A stretch of 64,000 nt of DNA from Streptomyces lincolnensis (GCF_021173675.1 NZ_JAIHON010000015.1:124001-188000), one strand, 5' to 3'; positions 51,721 through 62,584 are shown, numbered from the stretch's first letter. A program made the numbers and translations. The notes: generated from the sequence alone by a model not told the origin.

Positions 51721-52899
51721 GTGGACCTGTTCGAGTACCAGGCGAGGGACCTCTTCGCCAAGCACGATGTACCGGTGCTGGCCGGTGAAGTCATCGACAC
51801 GCCTGAGGCGGCCCGCGCAGCCACCGAGCGTCTTGGTGGCAAGTCCGTCGTCAAGGCCCAGGTGAAGGTCGGCGGCCGTGGCAAGGCCGGCGGCGTGAAG
51901 CTCGCCGCCACCCCCGACGAGGCGGTCGAGCACGCGACCAACATCCTCGGCATGGACATCAAGGGCCACACGGTCCACAAGGTGATGATCGCCGAGACGG
52001 CCCCGGAGATCGTGGAGGAGTACTACGTCTCCTTCCTCCTGGACCGTGCCAACCGCACCTTCCTCTCCATCGCGTCCGTCGAGGGCGGCATGGAGATCGA
52101 GGAGGTGGCGGAGACCCGCCCCGAGGCCGTCGCCAAGACGCCGATCGACGCCAACGAGGGTGTCACCGAGGCCAAGGCCCGCGAGATCGTCGAGGCCGCC
52201 AAGTTCCCGGCCGAGGTCGCGGACAAGGTCGTCAACGTCCTTGTCAAGCTGTGGGACACCTTCATCAAGGAGGACGCCCTCCTGGTCGAGGTCAACCCGC
52301 TGGCGAAGGTCGCCTCCGGCGAGGTCATCGCCCTGGACGGCAAGGTCTCCCTCGACGAGAACGCCGAGTTCCGTCAGCCGGAGCACGAGGCCCTCCAGGA
52401 CAAGGACGCGGCCAACCCGCTGGAGGCCGCCGCCAAGGAGAAGAACCTCAACTACGTCAAGCTCGACGGCGAGGTCGGCATCATCGGCAACGGCGCGGGT
52501 CTCGTCATGAGCACCCTGGACGTCGTCGCGTACGCCGGTGAGGCGCACGGCGGGGTCAAGCCCGCCAACTTCCTCGACATCGGTGGCGGCGCCTCCGCCG
52601 CCGTCATGGCGAACGGCCTGGAGATCATCCTCGGTGACCCGGACGTCAAGTCCGTCTTCGTCAACGTCTTCGGTGGCATCACCGCCTGCGACGAGGTCGC
52701 CAACGGCATCGTCCAGGCGCTGCAGCTGCTCGCGGACAAGGGCGAGGAAGTCACCAAGCCGCTGGTCGTCCGTCTGGACGGCAACAACGCCGAGCTGGGT
52801 CGCAAGATCCTCTCCGACGCCAACCACCCGCTGGTGCAGCGCGTGGACACCATGGACGGCGCGGCCGACAAGGCCGCCGAGCTCGCGGCTGCGAAGTAA
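51721..52899 (+). CDS. sucC: Succinyl-CoA synthetase (ADP-forming) beta subunit
   Basis: The 392-residue protein pairs with SucD to make succinyl-CoA or, in reverse, ATP in the TCA cycle. The ATP-grasp N-terminal region contains KSVVKAQVKVGGRGKAGGV and the C-terminal half GAGLVMSTLD and NVFGGITACDEVA. GTG 51721 has a purine-rich site and gives the family's standard beginning (DLFEYQARDLF). sucD follows 21 bp later. Confidence 0.97.
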   Translation: MDLFEYQARDLFAKHDVPVLAGEVIDTPEAARAATERLGGKSVVKAQVKVGGRGKAGGVKLAATPDEAVEHATNILGMDIKGHTVHKVMIAETAPEIVEEYYVSFLLDRANRTFLSIASVEGGMEIEEVAETRPEAVAKTPIDANEGVTEAKAREIVEAAKFPAEVADKVVNVLVKLWDTFIKEDALLVEVNPLAKVASGEVIALDGKVSLDENAEFRQPEHEALQDKDAANPLEAAAKEKNLNYVKLDGEVGIIGNGAGLVMSTLDVVAYAGEAHGGVKPANFLDIGGGASAAVMANGLEIILGDPDVKSVFVNVFGGITACDEVANGIVQALQLLADKGEEVTKPLVVRLDGNNAELGRKILSDANHPLVQRVDTMDGAADKAAELAAAK

Positions 52900-52920
52900 G
52901 GGACGAGGGACAGAACAGCC

Positions 52921-53805
52921 ATGGCTATCTTCCTCAACAAGGACTCCAAGGTCATCGTCCAGGGCATGACCGGTGCCACGGGCATGAAGCACACCAAGCT
53001 CATGCTGGCCGACGGCACGAACATCGTCGGTGGCGTGAACCCCCGCAAGGCGGGCACGTCCGTCGACATCGACGGCACCGAGATCCCGGTCTTCGGCACG
53101 GTCGCCGAGGCGATCGAGAAGACGGGCGCGAACGTATCCGTCCTCTTCGTACCCCCGGCCTTCGCGAAGGCCGCCGTCGTCGAGGCCATCGACGCCGAGA
53201 TCCCGCTCGCGGTCGTCATCACCGAGGGCATCGCCGTCCACGACTCGGCCGCGTTCTACGCCTACGCCGTGTCCCAGGGCAACAAGACCCGGATCATCGG
53301 CCCCAACTGCCCGGGTCTCATCACCCCCGGCCAGTCCAACGCCGGCATCATCCCGGGCGACATCACCAAGCCGGGCCGCATCGGCCTGGTCTCGAAGTCC
53401 GGCACGCTGACGTACCAGATGATGTACGAGCTGCGGGACATCGGCTTCTCGTCGGCCGTGGGCATCGGTGGCGACCCCGTCATCGGCACGACCCACATCG
53501 ACGCGCTGGCCGCCTTCGAGGCCGACCCCGACACCGACCTGATCGTCATGATCGGTGAGATCGGCGGCGACGCGGAGGAGCGTGCGGCGGACTACATCGC
53601 GAAGAACGTGACCAAGCCGGTCGTCGGCTACGTCGCGGGCTTCACCGCGCCCGAGGGCAAGACCATGGGCCACGCCGGTGCCATCGTCTCCGGCTCCTCC
53701 GGTACGGCCGCGGCGAAGAAGGAGGCCCTTGAGGCCGCCGGCGTCAAGGTCGGCAAGACGCCGACCGAGACGGCGAAGCTGGCGCGGGAGATTCTGGCCG
53801 GCTGA
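52921..53805 (+). CDS. sucD: Succinyl-CoA synthetase (ADP-forming) alpha subunit
   Basis: The 294-residue protein has the CoA-binding Rossmann region (VQGMTGATGMKHTK), GGVNPRK, and the phospho-His near residue 247 in GHAGAIVSG. It starts with ATG 52921 and is in an operon with sucC. Transcription probably ends at the palindromic element at 53912-54026. Confidence 0.97.
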   Translation: MAIFLNKDSKVIVQGMTGATGMKHTKLMLADGTNIVGGVNPRKAGTSVDIDGTEIPVFGTVAEAIEKTGANVSVLFVPPAFAKAAVVEAIDAEIPLAVVITEGIAVHDSAAFYAYAVSQGNKTRIIGPNCPGLITPGQSNAGIIPGDITKPGRIGLVSKSGTLTYQMMYELRDIGFSSAVGIGGDPVIGTTHIDALAAFEADPDTDLIVMIGEIGGDAEERAADYIAKNVTKPVVGYVAGFTAPEGKTMGHAGAIVSGSSGTAAAKKEALEAAGVKVGKTPTETAKLAREILAG

Positions 53806-53911
53806 GGTTTCTGAGCTGATCGTCGGTGGGTCCGTTCCCTGGGTGGGGGCGGGCCCATCGGCGCGTTCTGGGGTGCCGGGTTCGGTTGTTCGGCGGGTGC
53901 GGGTGGGTCGT

Positions 53912-54026
53912 GGCTGGTCGCGCAGTTCCCCGCGCCCCTTAAAAGCAGGCTTGCCACGCGCGCCCCAAGCTTTTAGGGGCGCGGGGCTGTATCAATATGC
54001 GGCTCCGCCGCGGGGCGCGACCAGCC
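53912..54026. repeat. Palindromic intergenic element of the dispersed Streptomyces type
   Basis: Nested inverted repeats: GGCTGGTCGCGC (53912-53923) with GCGCGACCAGCC (54015-54026), and CCCCGCGCCCCTTAAAAG (53928-53945) with CTTTTAGGGGCGCGGGG (53970-53986). The AGGGGCGCGGGGCTGTATC part recurs at 23194. It lies between convergent sucD and a minus-strand gene and may act as a bidirectional terminator. Confidence 0.8.
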
Positions 54027-54041
54027 CCCACCGGCCCGCAG

Positions 54042-55127
54042 CTAACGAACCAGCGGCACCAACCTCTCCGGCCCCCTCACCGCCGCACCCCGCAGCTTGG
54101 CCCTGAGCGCCACCTCCGCCTCCGACAACGGCCCCGGAGCCACCCTGGGCGGCACCCCCTGCACCGTCTCCCCCGGAGGGACCGGTGGCTCGTACTGCGT
54201 CGGCGCGGTCCGTACCGTGAGGGCCGTCGTGCCGATCAGGGCGACGGTGAAGGCGATCGCGGCCCGGGTCCAGAAGCGGGCCCGGCGTTCGCCGCCGGTG
54301 CGGACAGTAGGGGGCTTGGCGGCACGGAGGCGTTCCGTGGAGGCCAGTTCGGCGAGGCGTCGGTGCAGCTCGGAGGGGTCGGACAGGGCCGGCAGGCGGG
54401 CGGCGATCGCGGCGCGGGCGTGGAGGAGTCGGTTCGCCGTCACCGGGGTGCTCGCCTCGGTCTCGGCCGCCGTCTCGGGCAGGTCGAGGCCGACACCGTC
54501 GTAGAGCAGGAGAGTGCGGCGTCGCGGTGGCGGGAGGCGCAGGAGCGCGGCCATCAGCGCGCGGTCCGCCGCGTCCGCGGGGGGTGGCTCGGGGTGTCGG
54601 AAGCGTGGGCGGAAGCGGTGCCAGGGGGAGAGCGCGTACTCGTACGCCGTCGCGCGGACCCAGCCCGCCGGGTCCCGGTCGCGGGCCACCTCGGGCCAGC
54701 GCTGCCAGGCGAGTTGGAAGGCCCGCTCGACGGACTCGCGCGCCAGCTCGCGCCGCCCGGTGAGCAGGTACGCCTGCCGGACCAGGGCGGGGGCGCAGAA
54801 CGCGTACAGCGCGTCGAAGGCCTGAGCGGGCGTCAGGGGGGCCGCGGGCGCCTCGGGTCGGGGCTCCGACGGCGGCGGCGGGACGGGCACCGGGGCCGCC
54901 GTGCGTACGGGCAGGTCGGCCGCGCCGGTCGCGAGTTCGGCCAGCAGGCTCGCGTACGCCTCCCGTTTCCGGCCGCGCGGTGTCGTACGGCCGGTCTCCC
55001 ACGCGCGTACCGTCTCGCGGGCGACGCCCACCCGGGCCGCGACCTGAGCCTGCGTCAACGACCCCGCCTCGCGCAGGCGTCGGCGTTCGGTGGGCGGGGG
55101 GAGCGGGGGTGCAGGGCTCTGCGTCAC
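54042..55127 (-). CDS. Fusion of XRE-type HTH, ECF-sigma-like regions and a membrane helix
   Basis: The 361-residue protein starts at GTG 55127. Residues 20-66 form a helix-turn-helix (GSLTQAQVAARVGVARETVR). Residues about 95-170 resemble ECF sigma region 2 (PALVRQAYLLTGRRELARE; RATAYEYALSPWHRF) and about 180-235 a region-4-like segment (LMAALLRLPPPRRRTLLLYDG). A membrane helix (AIAFTVALIGTTAL) and a Pro-rich tail follow. The combination of repressor-like and sigma-like DNA-binding with a membrane anchor suggests a membrane-tethered regulator. An AT-rich stretch at 55143-55169 lies upstream. Confidence 0.8.
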   Translation of the reverse strand: MTQSPAPPLPPPTERRRLREAGSLTQAQVAARVGVARETVRAWETGRTTPRGRKREAYASLLAELATGAADLPVRTAAPVPVPPPPSEPRPEAPAAPLTPAQAFDALYAFCAPALVRQAYLLTGRRELARESVERAFQLAWQRWPEVARDRDPAGWVRATAYEYALSPWHRFRPRFRHPEPPPADAADRALMAALLRLPPPRRRTLLLYDGVGLDLPETAAETEASTPVTANRLLHARAAIAARLPALSDPSELHRRLAELASTERLRAAKPPTVRTGGERRARFWTRAAIAFTVALIGTTALTVRTAPTQYEPPVPPGETVQGVPPRVAPGPLSEAEVALRAKLRGAAVRGPERLVPLVR

Positions 55128-55224
55128 CGGGTGCCCCTTCGCACAAAAAAGTACATAAAACGTATATTGAGCGACACATCGGAGGTTCGCCTGTTACGAC
55201 GGGAAAGCGCGTGTCGTTGGGAGC

Positions 55225-57048
55225 ATGGCGGGCGTGATCCAGATGACCGCTCGTCGACCGCTGTTGTCGTCCCTGCTCACCCGGATGCGCGACCGATCGC
55301 CCGGAGTGGCCGCCGGCCTCCTGGGTGGCGCCGTCGCCGCCGGGCTGGGGCTCGGTTCGTTCGCCGTGCTCGTGATGGTGCTGTGGATCAGCTCGCCGTA
55401 CCCCGACAGCGGGCCGAGCGGCGCGCTGCGTGTCGCCGCCGCCCTGTGGCTGCTGGCGCACGGTGCCGAACTGGTCCGCACCGACACGCTCTCCGGCGTC
55501 CCCGCGCCCGTCGGCGTCACCCCGCTGCTCCTCCTCGCCCTGCCGGTGTGGCTCGTGCACCGGGCGGCGCGGGACGCGGTGGACGCGGCGGGGGCCGATG
55601 GGGCGGAGGCCGACGCGGCGGAGGCCGAGGGGCCGCCTCCGGTACCCGCCCGTACGGCGTGGACCGGCGTCGTCCTCGGCTACCTCGCCGTCGGCTCGGC
55701 CGCCGCGGGGTACGCCTCGGGCGGTGATCTGCGGCCCGCCTGGGCGTGGACCTGCGTCTGCCTCCCGCTGGTCGTCATGGCGGCCGCGGGAGCGGGGGTC
55801 TGGACGGCGTACGGGCGTCCGCGCGCGGCCGTCGACAGCGTGCTGATCCTGCTGCCGGGCGGCCTGCGACGGCTCCTCCTCGGGCCGGACGCGCGGGACC
55901 GGCTCGGCACGGCCGCCCGTGCCGCCGGGGCCGGGGCGGCGGTCCTGGTCGGGGGCGGGGCGGCGCTGCTCGCGGTGTCGCTGGTGTGGCACGGAACCGG
56001 CACCCGGGAGTCCTTCCTGCACCTCACCGAGGGGTGGTCCGGCCGGTTTGCGGTCCTGCTCCTCTGCCTGGCCCTCGTCCCGAACGCGGCGGTATGGGCG
56101 GCCGCCTACGCCCTCGGCCCCGGCTTCACCCTCGGCGCCGGTCACGCCGTCACCCCGCTCGTCTCCGCCCCGGCCCCCTTGCTCCCCCCGTTCCCGCTCC
56201 TCTCGGCGGTACCGGACCCGGGTCTGGCCACACCGCTGAACTGGGCGGCCGGACTGGTGCCGGTGGTGGCCGGGGTGACGGTGGGCTGGTTCACGGGGCG
56301 GGGCGCGGTGGCCAGGGCGCGCGAAGCGGCGTCCGGCGGGACGGGGGCCGCTGCCTGGTCGCGCGGGCGGACCGCGGGGGTCGCCGCTCTGGCCGCCCTC
56401 CTGTGCGCGGGGCTGGTCTGCGCGCTGGCCGCCCTCGCCGGAGGGCCCCTCGGGGTCGGTGCGCTCTCCCGCTTCGGGCCGGTGTGGTGGCAGACGGGAG
56501 GCGCGGCCCTCGCCTGGATCGCGGCCACGGCCGTCCCGACGGCGCTGGGCCTGCGGGCGTGGCGCTGCCGCGAGCGGCGAGCCCGGCGCGAGGGCGACGA
56601 GAACGGGGCGACGATCGGCAGGCCGAGGGTGGAGAAGGCGGCGGCGGAAACGGCGGCGCGGGTGCCCGGGGACGGGACAGCGGGACTGCCGGGCGGGAGC
56701 GGGGGCGAGGACGCGGCGTCGGTGCCGATGCCGGACGGCGGGGCGGCCGGGTCGACCGCGGCCGCCGGCCCGAGCGCCACCGTGCCCTCCCCGCCCTACG
56801 GGACCGACACGGCGGACCCGGCCGACCGCACCTTCGAGCCCTACGTCTCCTACGCCGCCGACAGCGCCGACAACGTCTTCGAGCCCTACGTGTCCTACGT
56901 CACCGACAACGCCTTCGAGCCCTACGACTTCCTGCCCGCCGACGCCCCCCAGACCCCCTGGGACGAGGGCGACGCCGCCAGGAAGGCCCGCTGGGCGGCA
57001 CTCCGAGAAGCCTCGGGGGACCCGGCGGAGCCACCGCCGACGCCCTGA
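55225..57048 (+). CDS. DUF6350 multi-pass membrane protein
   Basis: The 607-residue protein has about ten membrane helices in the first 400 residues, then a hydrophilic tail with repeated FEPYVSY and DNAFEPYD units. The family commonly lies upstream of purN in actinobacteria. No function is known. The start at ATG 55225 has GGGAGC upstream; ATG 55243 is an alternative. The short AT-rich region before it may hold a promoter shared with the divergent HTH gene. Confidence 0.85.
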   Translation: MAGVIQMTARRPLLSSLLTRMRDRSPGVAAGLLGGAVAAGLGLGSFAVLVMVLWISSPYPDSGPSGALRVAAALWLLAHGAELVRTDTLSGVPAPVGVTPLLLLALPVWLVHRAARDAVDAAGADGAEADAAEAEGPPPVPARTAWTGVVLGYLAVGSAAAGYASGGDLRPAWAWTCVCLPLVVMAAAGAGVWTAYGRPRAAVDSVLILLPGGLRRLLLGPDARDRLGTAARAAGAGAAVLVGGGAALLAVSLVWHGTGTRESFLHLTEGWSGRFAVLLLCLALVPNAAVWAAAYALGPGFTLGAGHAVTPLVSAPAPLLPPFPLLSAVPDPGLATPLNWAAGLVPVVAGVTVGWFTGRGAVARAREAASGGTGAAAWSRGRTAGVAALAALLCAGLVCALAALAGGPLGVGALSRFGPVWWQTGGAALAWIAATAVPTALGLRAWRCRERRARREGDENGATIGRPRVEKAAAETAARVPGDGTAGLPGGSGGEDAASVPMPDGGAAGSTAAAGPSATVPSPPYGTDTADPADRTFEPYVSYAADSADNVFEPYVSYVTDNAFEPYDFLPADAPQTPWDEGDAARKARWAALREASGDPAEPPPTP

Positions 57049-57122
57049 GGAGCCGACCGGAGTCGGGACGGCCTCGCCCCGTCAGGCGCCCGGTCAGGCG
57101 CCCGGCGTCCCCGTCGGGGCCG

Positions 57123-57962
57123 TCAGCTGTCCGTGCCCAGGACCCCGCGGAGTTCCTTCGGGAGGTGGTCCGTGCAGGCCTGCTTCGCCTCGTTGGTGAG
57201 GGCGTCGTTGGTGCAGGTGTAGTAGTCGCTGTAGACCAGCTTCGCGGCGAAGCCGGCGGCGACGAGGGTGATGGCGAGGGAGGCGGTGACCAGGCCGCTG
57301 ATGGCGGCCGTGGTCTGGGGGCGGCCGGTCTGGGCGGGCGCGGGCGTGTTGGGGTCGGAGGCGCGGACCGGCTGGGCGCGCAGGGCGCTGATGGACCAGT
57401 ACAGGGCCAGCGCACCGAGCAGCAGCGCCACCGAGGGCCAGCTGAAGAGGGCGAAGAAGAAGGCCCACATACCGCTCAGCAGGGCGTACCGCGCGCGCCG
57501 CTGGGCGGGGTCGGTCGGGTCCCAGCGCATACCGGTGCCGGGGCCGCCGCCTGGTCCCTCGGGACCGCCGCCCGGGGCGCCACCGCCCGGACGCTCGCCG
57601 AAGCCGCCGGGGGAGCGGCCGGGCTGGCGGTCGCTCCACTGGTTGCCCCAGGGCGAGTCACCGGAACCCTGGCCCTGGCCCTGGTCCGGGCCTTGTCCCT
57701 GGTCGGAGTCGCCGCCCTGCGGGTGCCGCGGCTGCCAGGGGCGGTCCGGTGAGCCCTCGGGGGGCGGGGCGAACGGGTTGTCGTCCTGGGTGCCCTGCGG
57801 TGTGCCGCCCTGCCCGGCGCCGCCCTGGCCGCCCGAGGGGGTGTTGTCGGACGACGCGTCCGGAGGCGAGGCGGGGCGCTCCCGCAGCAGCACGCCGCTG
57901 CGCTCCCCTCCCTGTGAGGACTGCGGGGGGAGCGTGAGGAGTCGCAGACTGCGGTCCGGCAT
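57123..57962 (-). CDS. Membrane protein with Pro/Gly/Gln-rich cytoplasmic N-terminus
   Basis: The 279-residue protein has a disordered N-terminal half rich in Gln, Gly and Pro, then three helices (MWAFFFALFSWPSVALLLGAL, AISGLVTASLAITLVAAGF and a short one between). It ends with a small soluble tail including two Cys. It is convergent with the DUF6350 gene. I do not recognise a family; it resembles DUF4190-type proteins only in layout. Confidence 0.75.
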   Translation of the reverse strand: MPDRSLRLLTLPPQSSQGGERSGVLLRERPASPPDASSDNTPSGGQGGAGQGGTPQGTQDDNPFAPPPEGSPDRPWQPRHPQGGDSDQGQGPDQGQGQGSGDSPWGNQWSDRQPGRSPGGFGERPGGGAPGGGPEGPGGGPGTGMRWDPTDPAQRRARYALLSGMWAFFFALFSWPSVALLLGALALYWSISALRAQPVRASDPNTPAPAQTGRPQTTAAISGLVTASLAITLVAAGFAAKLVYSDYYTCTNDALTNEAKQACTDHLPKELRGVLGTDS

Positions 57963-58129
57963 CAAGTGAGCGTCTTCCCCTAGGTGATTCGGCTGTGTGG
58001 CCTGTCTGGTGCGAGCTGTCACTCGGGAAACGCACCGCACGACGACCGCGTTCCCGAGTCCGCTCGTCCCAGACGCTACCTTCCGGCCACGCCCCCGTCC
58101 CGTGGGGGCCGTCCGGTGTGCCGGTATCG

Positions 58130-58157
58130 TTGCTGACGGTCGGCCGCTTCGTAGACT
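58130..58157 (+). promoter_or_regulatory. Sigma-70 type promoter of purN-purH
   Basis: TTGCTG, 16 bp, TAGACT. Transcription would begin about 58164, giving a leader of roughly 115 nt that contains a hairpin and two direct repeats. Confidence 0.65.
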
Positions 58158-58179
58158 TCCCCGTATCCCGGGGCGCGAA

Positions 58180-58229
58180 GCATTCGTATGAATGCACAGG
58201 CGTACGAGTGCTGAATGCACAGACGTACG
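58180..58229 (+). promoter_or_regulatory. Hairpin and two 17-bp direct repeats in the purN leader
   Basis: GCATTC-GTAT-GAATGC (58180-58195) forms an inverted repeat, and GAATGCACAGGCGTACG (58190-58206) recurs as GAATGCACAGACGTACG (58213-58229), a 23-bp period. The region is downstream of the promoter, so it could be an operator or an RNA element. It does not match the ZTP riboswitch consensus. Confidence 0.6.
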
Positions 58230-58277
58230 GCTGCGCGGCCGTCCGTACACACGCACCCCCGAGAAAGGGCCCCCGCC

Positions 58278-58912
58278 GTGGCCGCCAAGCCCGTGGCCAA
58301 GCCGGCCAAGCGCCTTGTCGTGCTGGTCTCCGGATCCGGTACGAACCTCCAGGCGCTGCTCGACGCCATCGAGACCGTCGGATCCGAGGCCTACGGAGCC
58401 GAGATCGTGGCCGTCGGAGCCGACCGCGAGGGCATCGAGGGGCTCGCGCGGGCCGAGCGGGCCGGGCTGCCGACCTTCGTGTGCAAGGTCAGGGACTACG
58501 GGACCCGTGAGGAGTGGGACGCGGCGCTCGCCGAGGCGACCGCCGCCCACGAGCCGGACCTCGTCGTCTCCGCCGGGTTCATGAAGATCGTGGGCAAGGA
58601 GTTCCTCGCGCGCTTCGGCGGGCGGTTCGTGAACACCCACCCGGCGCTCCTGCCCAGCTTTCCCGGCGCCCACGGCGTCCGTGACGCGCTCGCGTACGGA
58701 GCCAGGGTCACGGGCTGCACCGTCCACTTCGTCGACGACGGCGTCGACACCGGACCGATCATCGCCCAGGGCGTGGTGGAGATCCGGGACGAGGACGACG
58801 AGAGCGCTCTGCACGAGCGCATCAAGGAAGTCGAGCGAAGGCTGCTCGTCGAGGTCGTGGGGCGGCTCGCCCGCAACGGCTATCGCATCGAGGGACGAAA
58901 GGTAGTTATCCA

Positions 58913-58916
<4 letters not shown>
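58278..58916 (+). CDS. purN: Phosphoribosylglycinamide formyltransferase
   Basis: The 212-residue enzyme formylates GAR with 10-formyl-THF in purine synthesis. Motifs: VSGSGTNLQALLDA (phosphate), SAGFMKIV, NTHPALLPSFPG (catalytic His) and DDGVDTGPII (catalytic Asp). GTG 58278 is preferred, with GAGAAAGGG upstream, since the family begins just before the first beta strand. Its TGA overlaps the GTG start of purH by four bases. Confidence 0.95.
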
Positions 58917-60505
<1,589 letters not shown>

Positions 60506-60516
60506 GCCGTGCCAGT

Positions 60517-60562
60517 GAGCGGGCCGGGCCCTCGGACGCGCGTCCGAGGGCCCGGCCCGCTC
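60517..60562 (+). terminator. Strong terminator after purH
   Basis: A perfect 23-bp inverted repeat (arms 60517-60539 and 60540-60562, GAGCGGGCC at one end) lies 12 bases after the purH stop, and 10 bp before the convergent kinase gene's stop. It probably works in both directions. Confidence 0.9.
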
Positions 60563-60571
60563 CTCATCGGC

Positions 60572-62584
60572 CTACGTCGAACTGCGCAGCGCCGCCCAGG
60601 TCTTGGCGCCCACGTCCCCGTCCACGGCCAGCCCCTTGTCGCTCTGGAACAGCTTCACCGCGGACACCGTGTCCGCGCCGAACTGTCCGTCCACGCCCGA
60701 GCCGCCGACGCTGTAGCCGCGCTGGGTGAGCATGCACTGGACCTGGACGACGCGTTGGCCCTTGTCGCCGCGGGTGGTGAGTTCGGTGCCGGAGTAGTAG
60801 GTGCACTGGGAGATCCAGGGCGGGGTGGCGGGCTCGGTCGCGGTCCTGGTGGGGGTGGGACTGGGGGCGCTGCCGCCGCCGTCGCCGGTCGTGGCGGTGG
60901 GGTCGGGATCCGGGGTGACCCGTTCCCCGCCCGCTCCGGACGAGCCGCCGTCCGCGCCGGGCGACTCGTCGTCCCCCGCCTTCTCCTCGCCCGTCTCCTT
61001 TCCTCCCGTCCCCTTCTTCTCCTTCTCGTTCTGCGCCACCTTGCTCGGGGAGGCGGTGGGCAGGACCGAGGCCGCCGCGCCGTCGGGCGTGTCGTGGGCG
61101 GAGGCCGTGGGGGCGCCGGAGGCCGTGTCGGCGGGGGAGGGGCGGGTGAACAGGAAGGCGCCCGCGATCACGGCGATCACGGCGATGCCCGCCGCGACGG
61201 CCAGGTACGCCTTCCTCCGGGAACGCCGGCGGCGGCCCTCGTCGGCCGGCAGAGGCGCCAGGGGCGTGACGGGCGTGACGGGCGCGTACGGGGCGGCGGG
61301 CGTGGGCATGCCGCCGTACTGTCCGGGAGGGGTGGGAGCGCCGCCGTACTGTCCGGGAGGCGTGGGCGTGCCGCCGCCGTACGGACCGGCCGGGGTGGAG
61401 CCGCCCGCGTACGCGCCGGGCGGGACCGCCGGACCGAACACCGGGCCCGCGCCCGGCCCCGCGGCGAAACCCGAGCCGGATCCCGGACCGGATCCCGAGC
61501 CGACCTCCGAGCCGGACCCGGCAGCCGTCCCCGTTTTCGTCCCCGCCCCCGCCCCCGTCCGCTCCTGCGAGGCACGGAAGTGGTCGGTCTGCTGTGCGGA
61601 GGCGTTCTCCAGGAGGGCGGCGCCCTGGTGCCGGTCGTGGAGGCGGGTGGCGAGGGGCTCGTGCCAGGCGGGGGCGGGGCCGTGCCCGGCGGCCGTGGCG
61701 GCGTCGGTCAGCTGTCGCGGGGTGGGGCGGTCGGCCGGGTCCTTGGCGAGGCAGTCGGAAAGCAGGGCGGCCAACGCGGGGTGCACGGCCGCGAGGTCCT
61801 CCATGACCTCCGGCCTGGGCTCCTCGAAGGCCACCCGGTGCATGACGTCGACGCCGGTGCCGTCGCCGAACGGGGCGTGCCCGGTGGCGGCGTAGACGAT
61901 CGAGCTCGCGAGCGAGAAGACGTCGGAGGCGGTGTCGCAGCGGCCCTCGCGCAGATACTCGGGTGACATGAAGGCCGGCGTGCCGACCCGGCTGCCGGTG
62001 CCGGTGATCGCGCTGCTGTCGGCGGCCTGCGAGATCCCGAAGTCGATGACGTGCGCGCCCTGTCGGGACAGGACGACGTTCGACGGCTTGAGGTCCCGGT
62101 GGACGACCCCGGCGGCGGCCAGCGCCGACAGTGCCTGCCCGAGCTCGCCCACCAGCCGCCACACGCCCGCCGGTTCCAGCGGCCCGCACTCCTTGACCGC
62201 GTCGGCGAGGTTCAGGCCCGGCAGGTACTGCGTCGCCATCCACAGCAGCTCGCCCTCGAACCCGCTTCCGAGCAACTCCGGCGTGTGCGGTGTGCGGACC
62301 CGCCCGTGCACCGCCGCCTCCCGCTCGAACCGTCGCCGGAACTGCGGGTCCTCGGCGTACTCGGGCCGGATCACCTTCACCGCCGCGAGCCCCGGCCGGT
62401 CGTCGGCGGGCCGCGCGAGGAAGACCCGCCCCATCCCGCCGCTGCCGAGCCGCCCGAGCGGGAGGTACGGCCCGATCCGGGCGGGGTCGGCGGGCTGCAG
62501 GGGCGTGGCGCCCGTCTGCCTCAGAGCGGCGCCACCGGCGGCCGGTGTGTACGCCGGTGGCGTGGGCCGCCACTGGTCCGTCAT
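60572..62584 (-). CDS. Ser/Thr protein kinase with extracellular peptidoglycan-binding domain
   Basis: The 670-residue protein has an active kinase (GSGGMGRVF; AVKVI; HRDLKPSN; IDFGISQ; SPEYL), a long Gly/Ser/Pro linker with PPGQYGG-type repeats, one membrane helix (LAVAAGIAVIAVIAGAFLF), a Ser/Thr/Pro stalk and a C-terminal PG_binding_1 domain (about 605-668, QCMLTQRGYSVGG and DGQFGADTVSAVKLFQ). It likely senses peptidoglycan or its fragments, comparable in concept to PASTA kinases but with a different sensor. Four Cys in the sensor part may form disulfides. ATG 62584 follows GGGGGACC. Confidence 0.93.
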   Translation of the reverse strand: MTDQWRPTPPAYTPAAGGAALRQTGATPLQPADPARIGPYLPLGRLGSGGMGRVFLARPADDRPGLAAVKVIRPEYAEDPQFRRRFEREAAVHGRVRTPHTPELLGSGFEGELLWMATQYLPGLNLADAVKECGPLEPAGVWRLVGELGQALSALAAAGVVHRDLKPSNVVLSRQGAHVIDFGISQAADSSAITGTGSRVGTPAFMSPEYLREGRCDTASDVFSLASSIVYAATGHAPFGDGTGVDVMHRVAFEEPRPEVMEDLAAVHPALAALLSDCLAKDPADRPTPRQLTDAATAAGHGPAPAWHEPLATRLHDRHQGAALLENASAQQTDHFRASQERTGAGAGTKTGTAAGSGSEVGSGSGPGSGSGFAAGPGAGPVFGPAVPPGAYAGGSTPAGPYGGGTPTPPGQYGGAPTPPGQYGGMPTPAAPYAPVTPVTPLAPLPADEGRRRRSRRKAYLAVAAGIAVIAVIAGAFLFTRPSPADTASGAPTASAHDTPDGAAASVLPTASPSKVAQNEKEKKGTGGKETGEEKAGDDESPGADGGSSGAGGERVTPDPDPTATTGDGGGSAPSPTPTRTATEPATPPWISQCTYYSGTELTTRGDKGQRVVQVQCMLTQRGYSVGGSGVDGQFGADTVSAVKLFQSDKGLAVDGDVGAKTWAALRSST

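Noticed and set aside
58158..58277. ZTP (pfl) riboswitch before purN-purH
   Set aside because: The conserved 3' pseudoknot sequence of that class is not seen; only repeats and a hairpin are.
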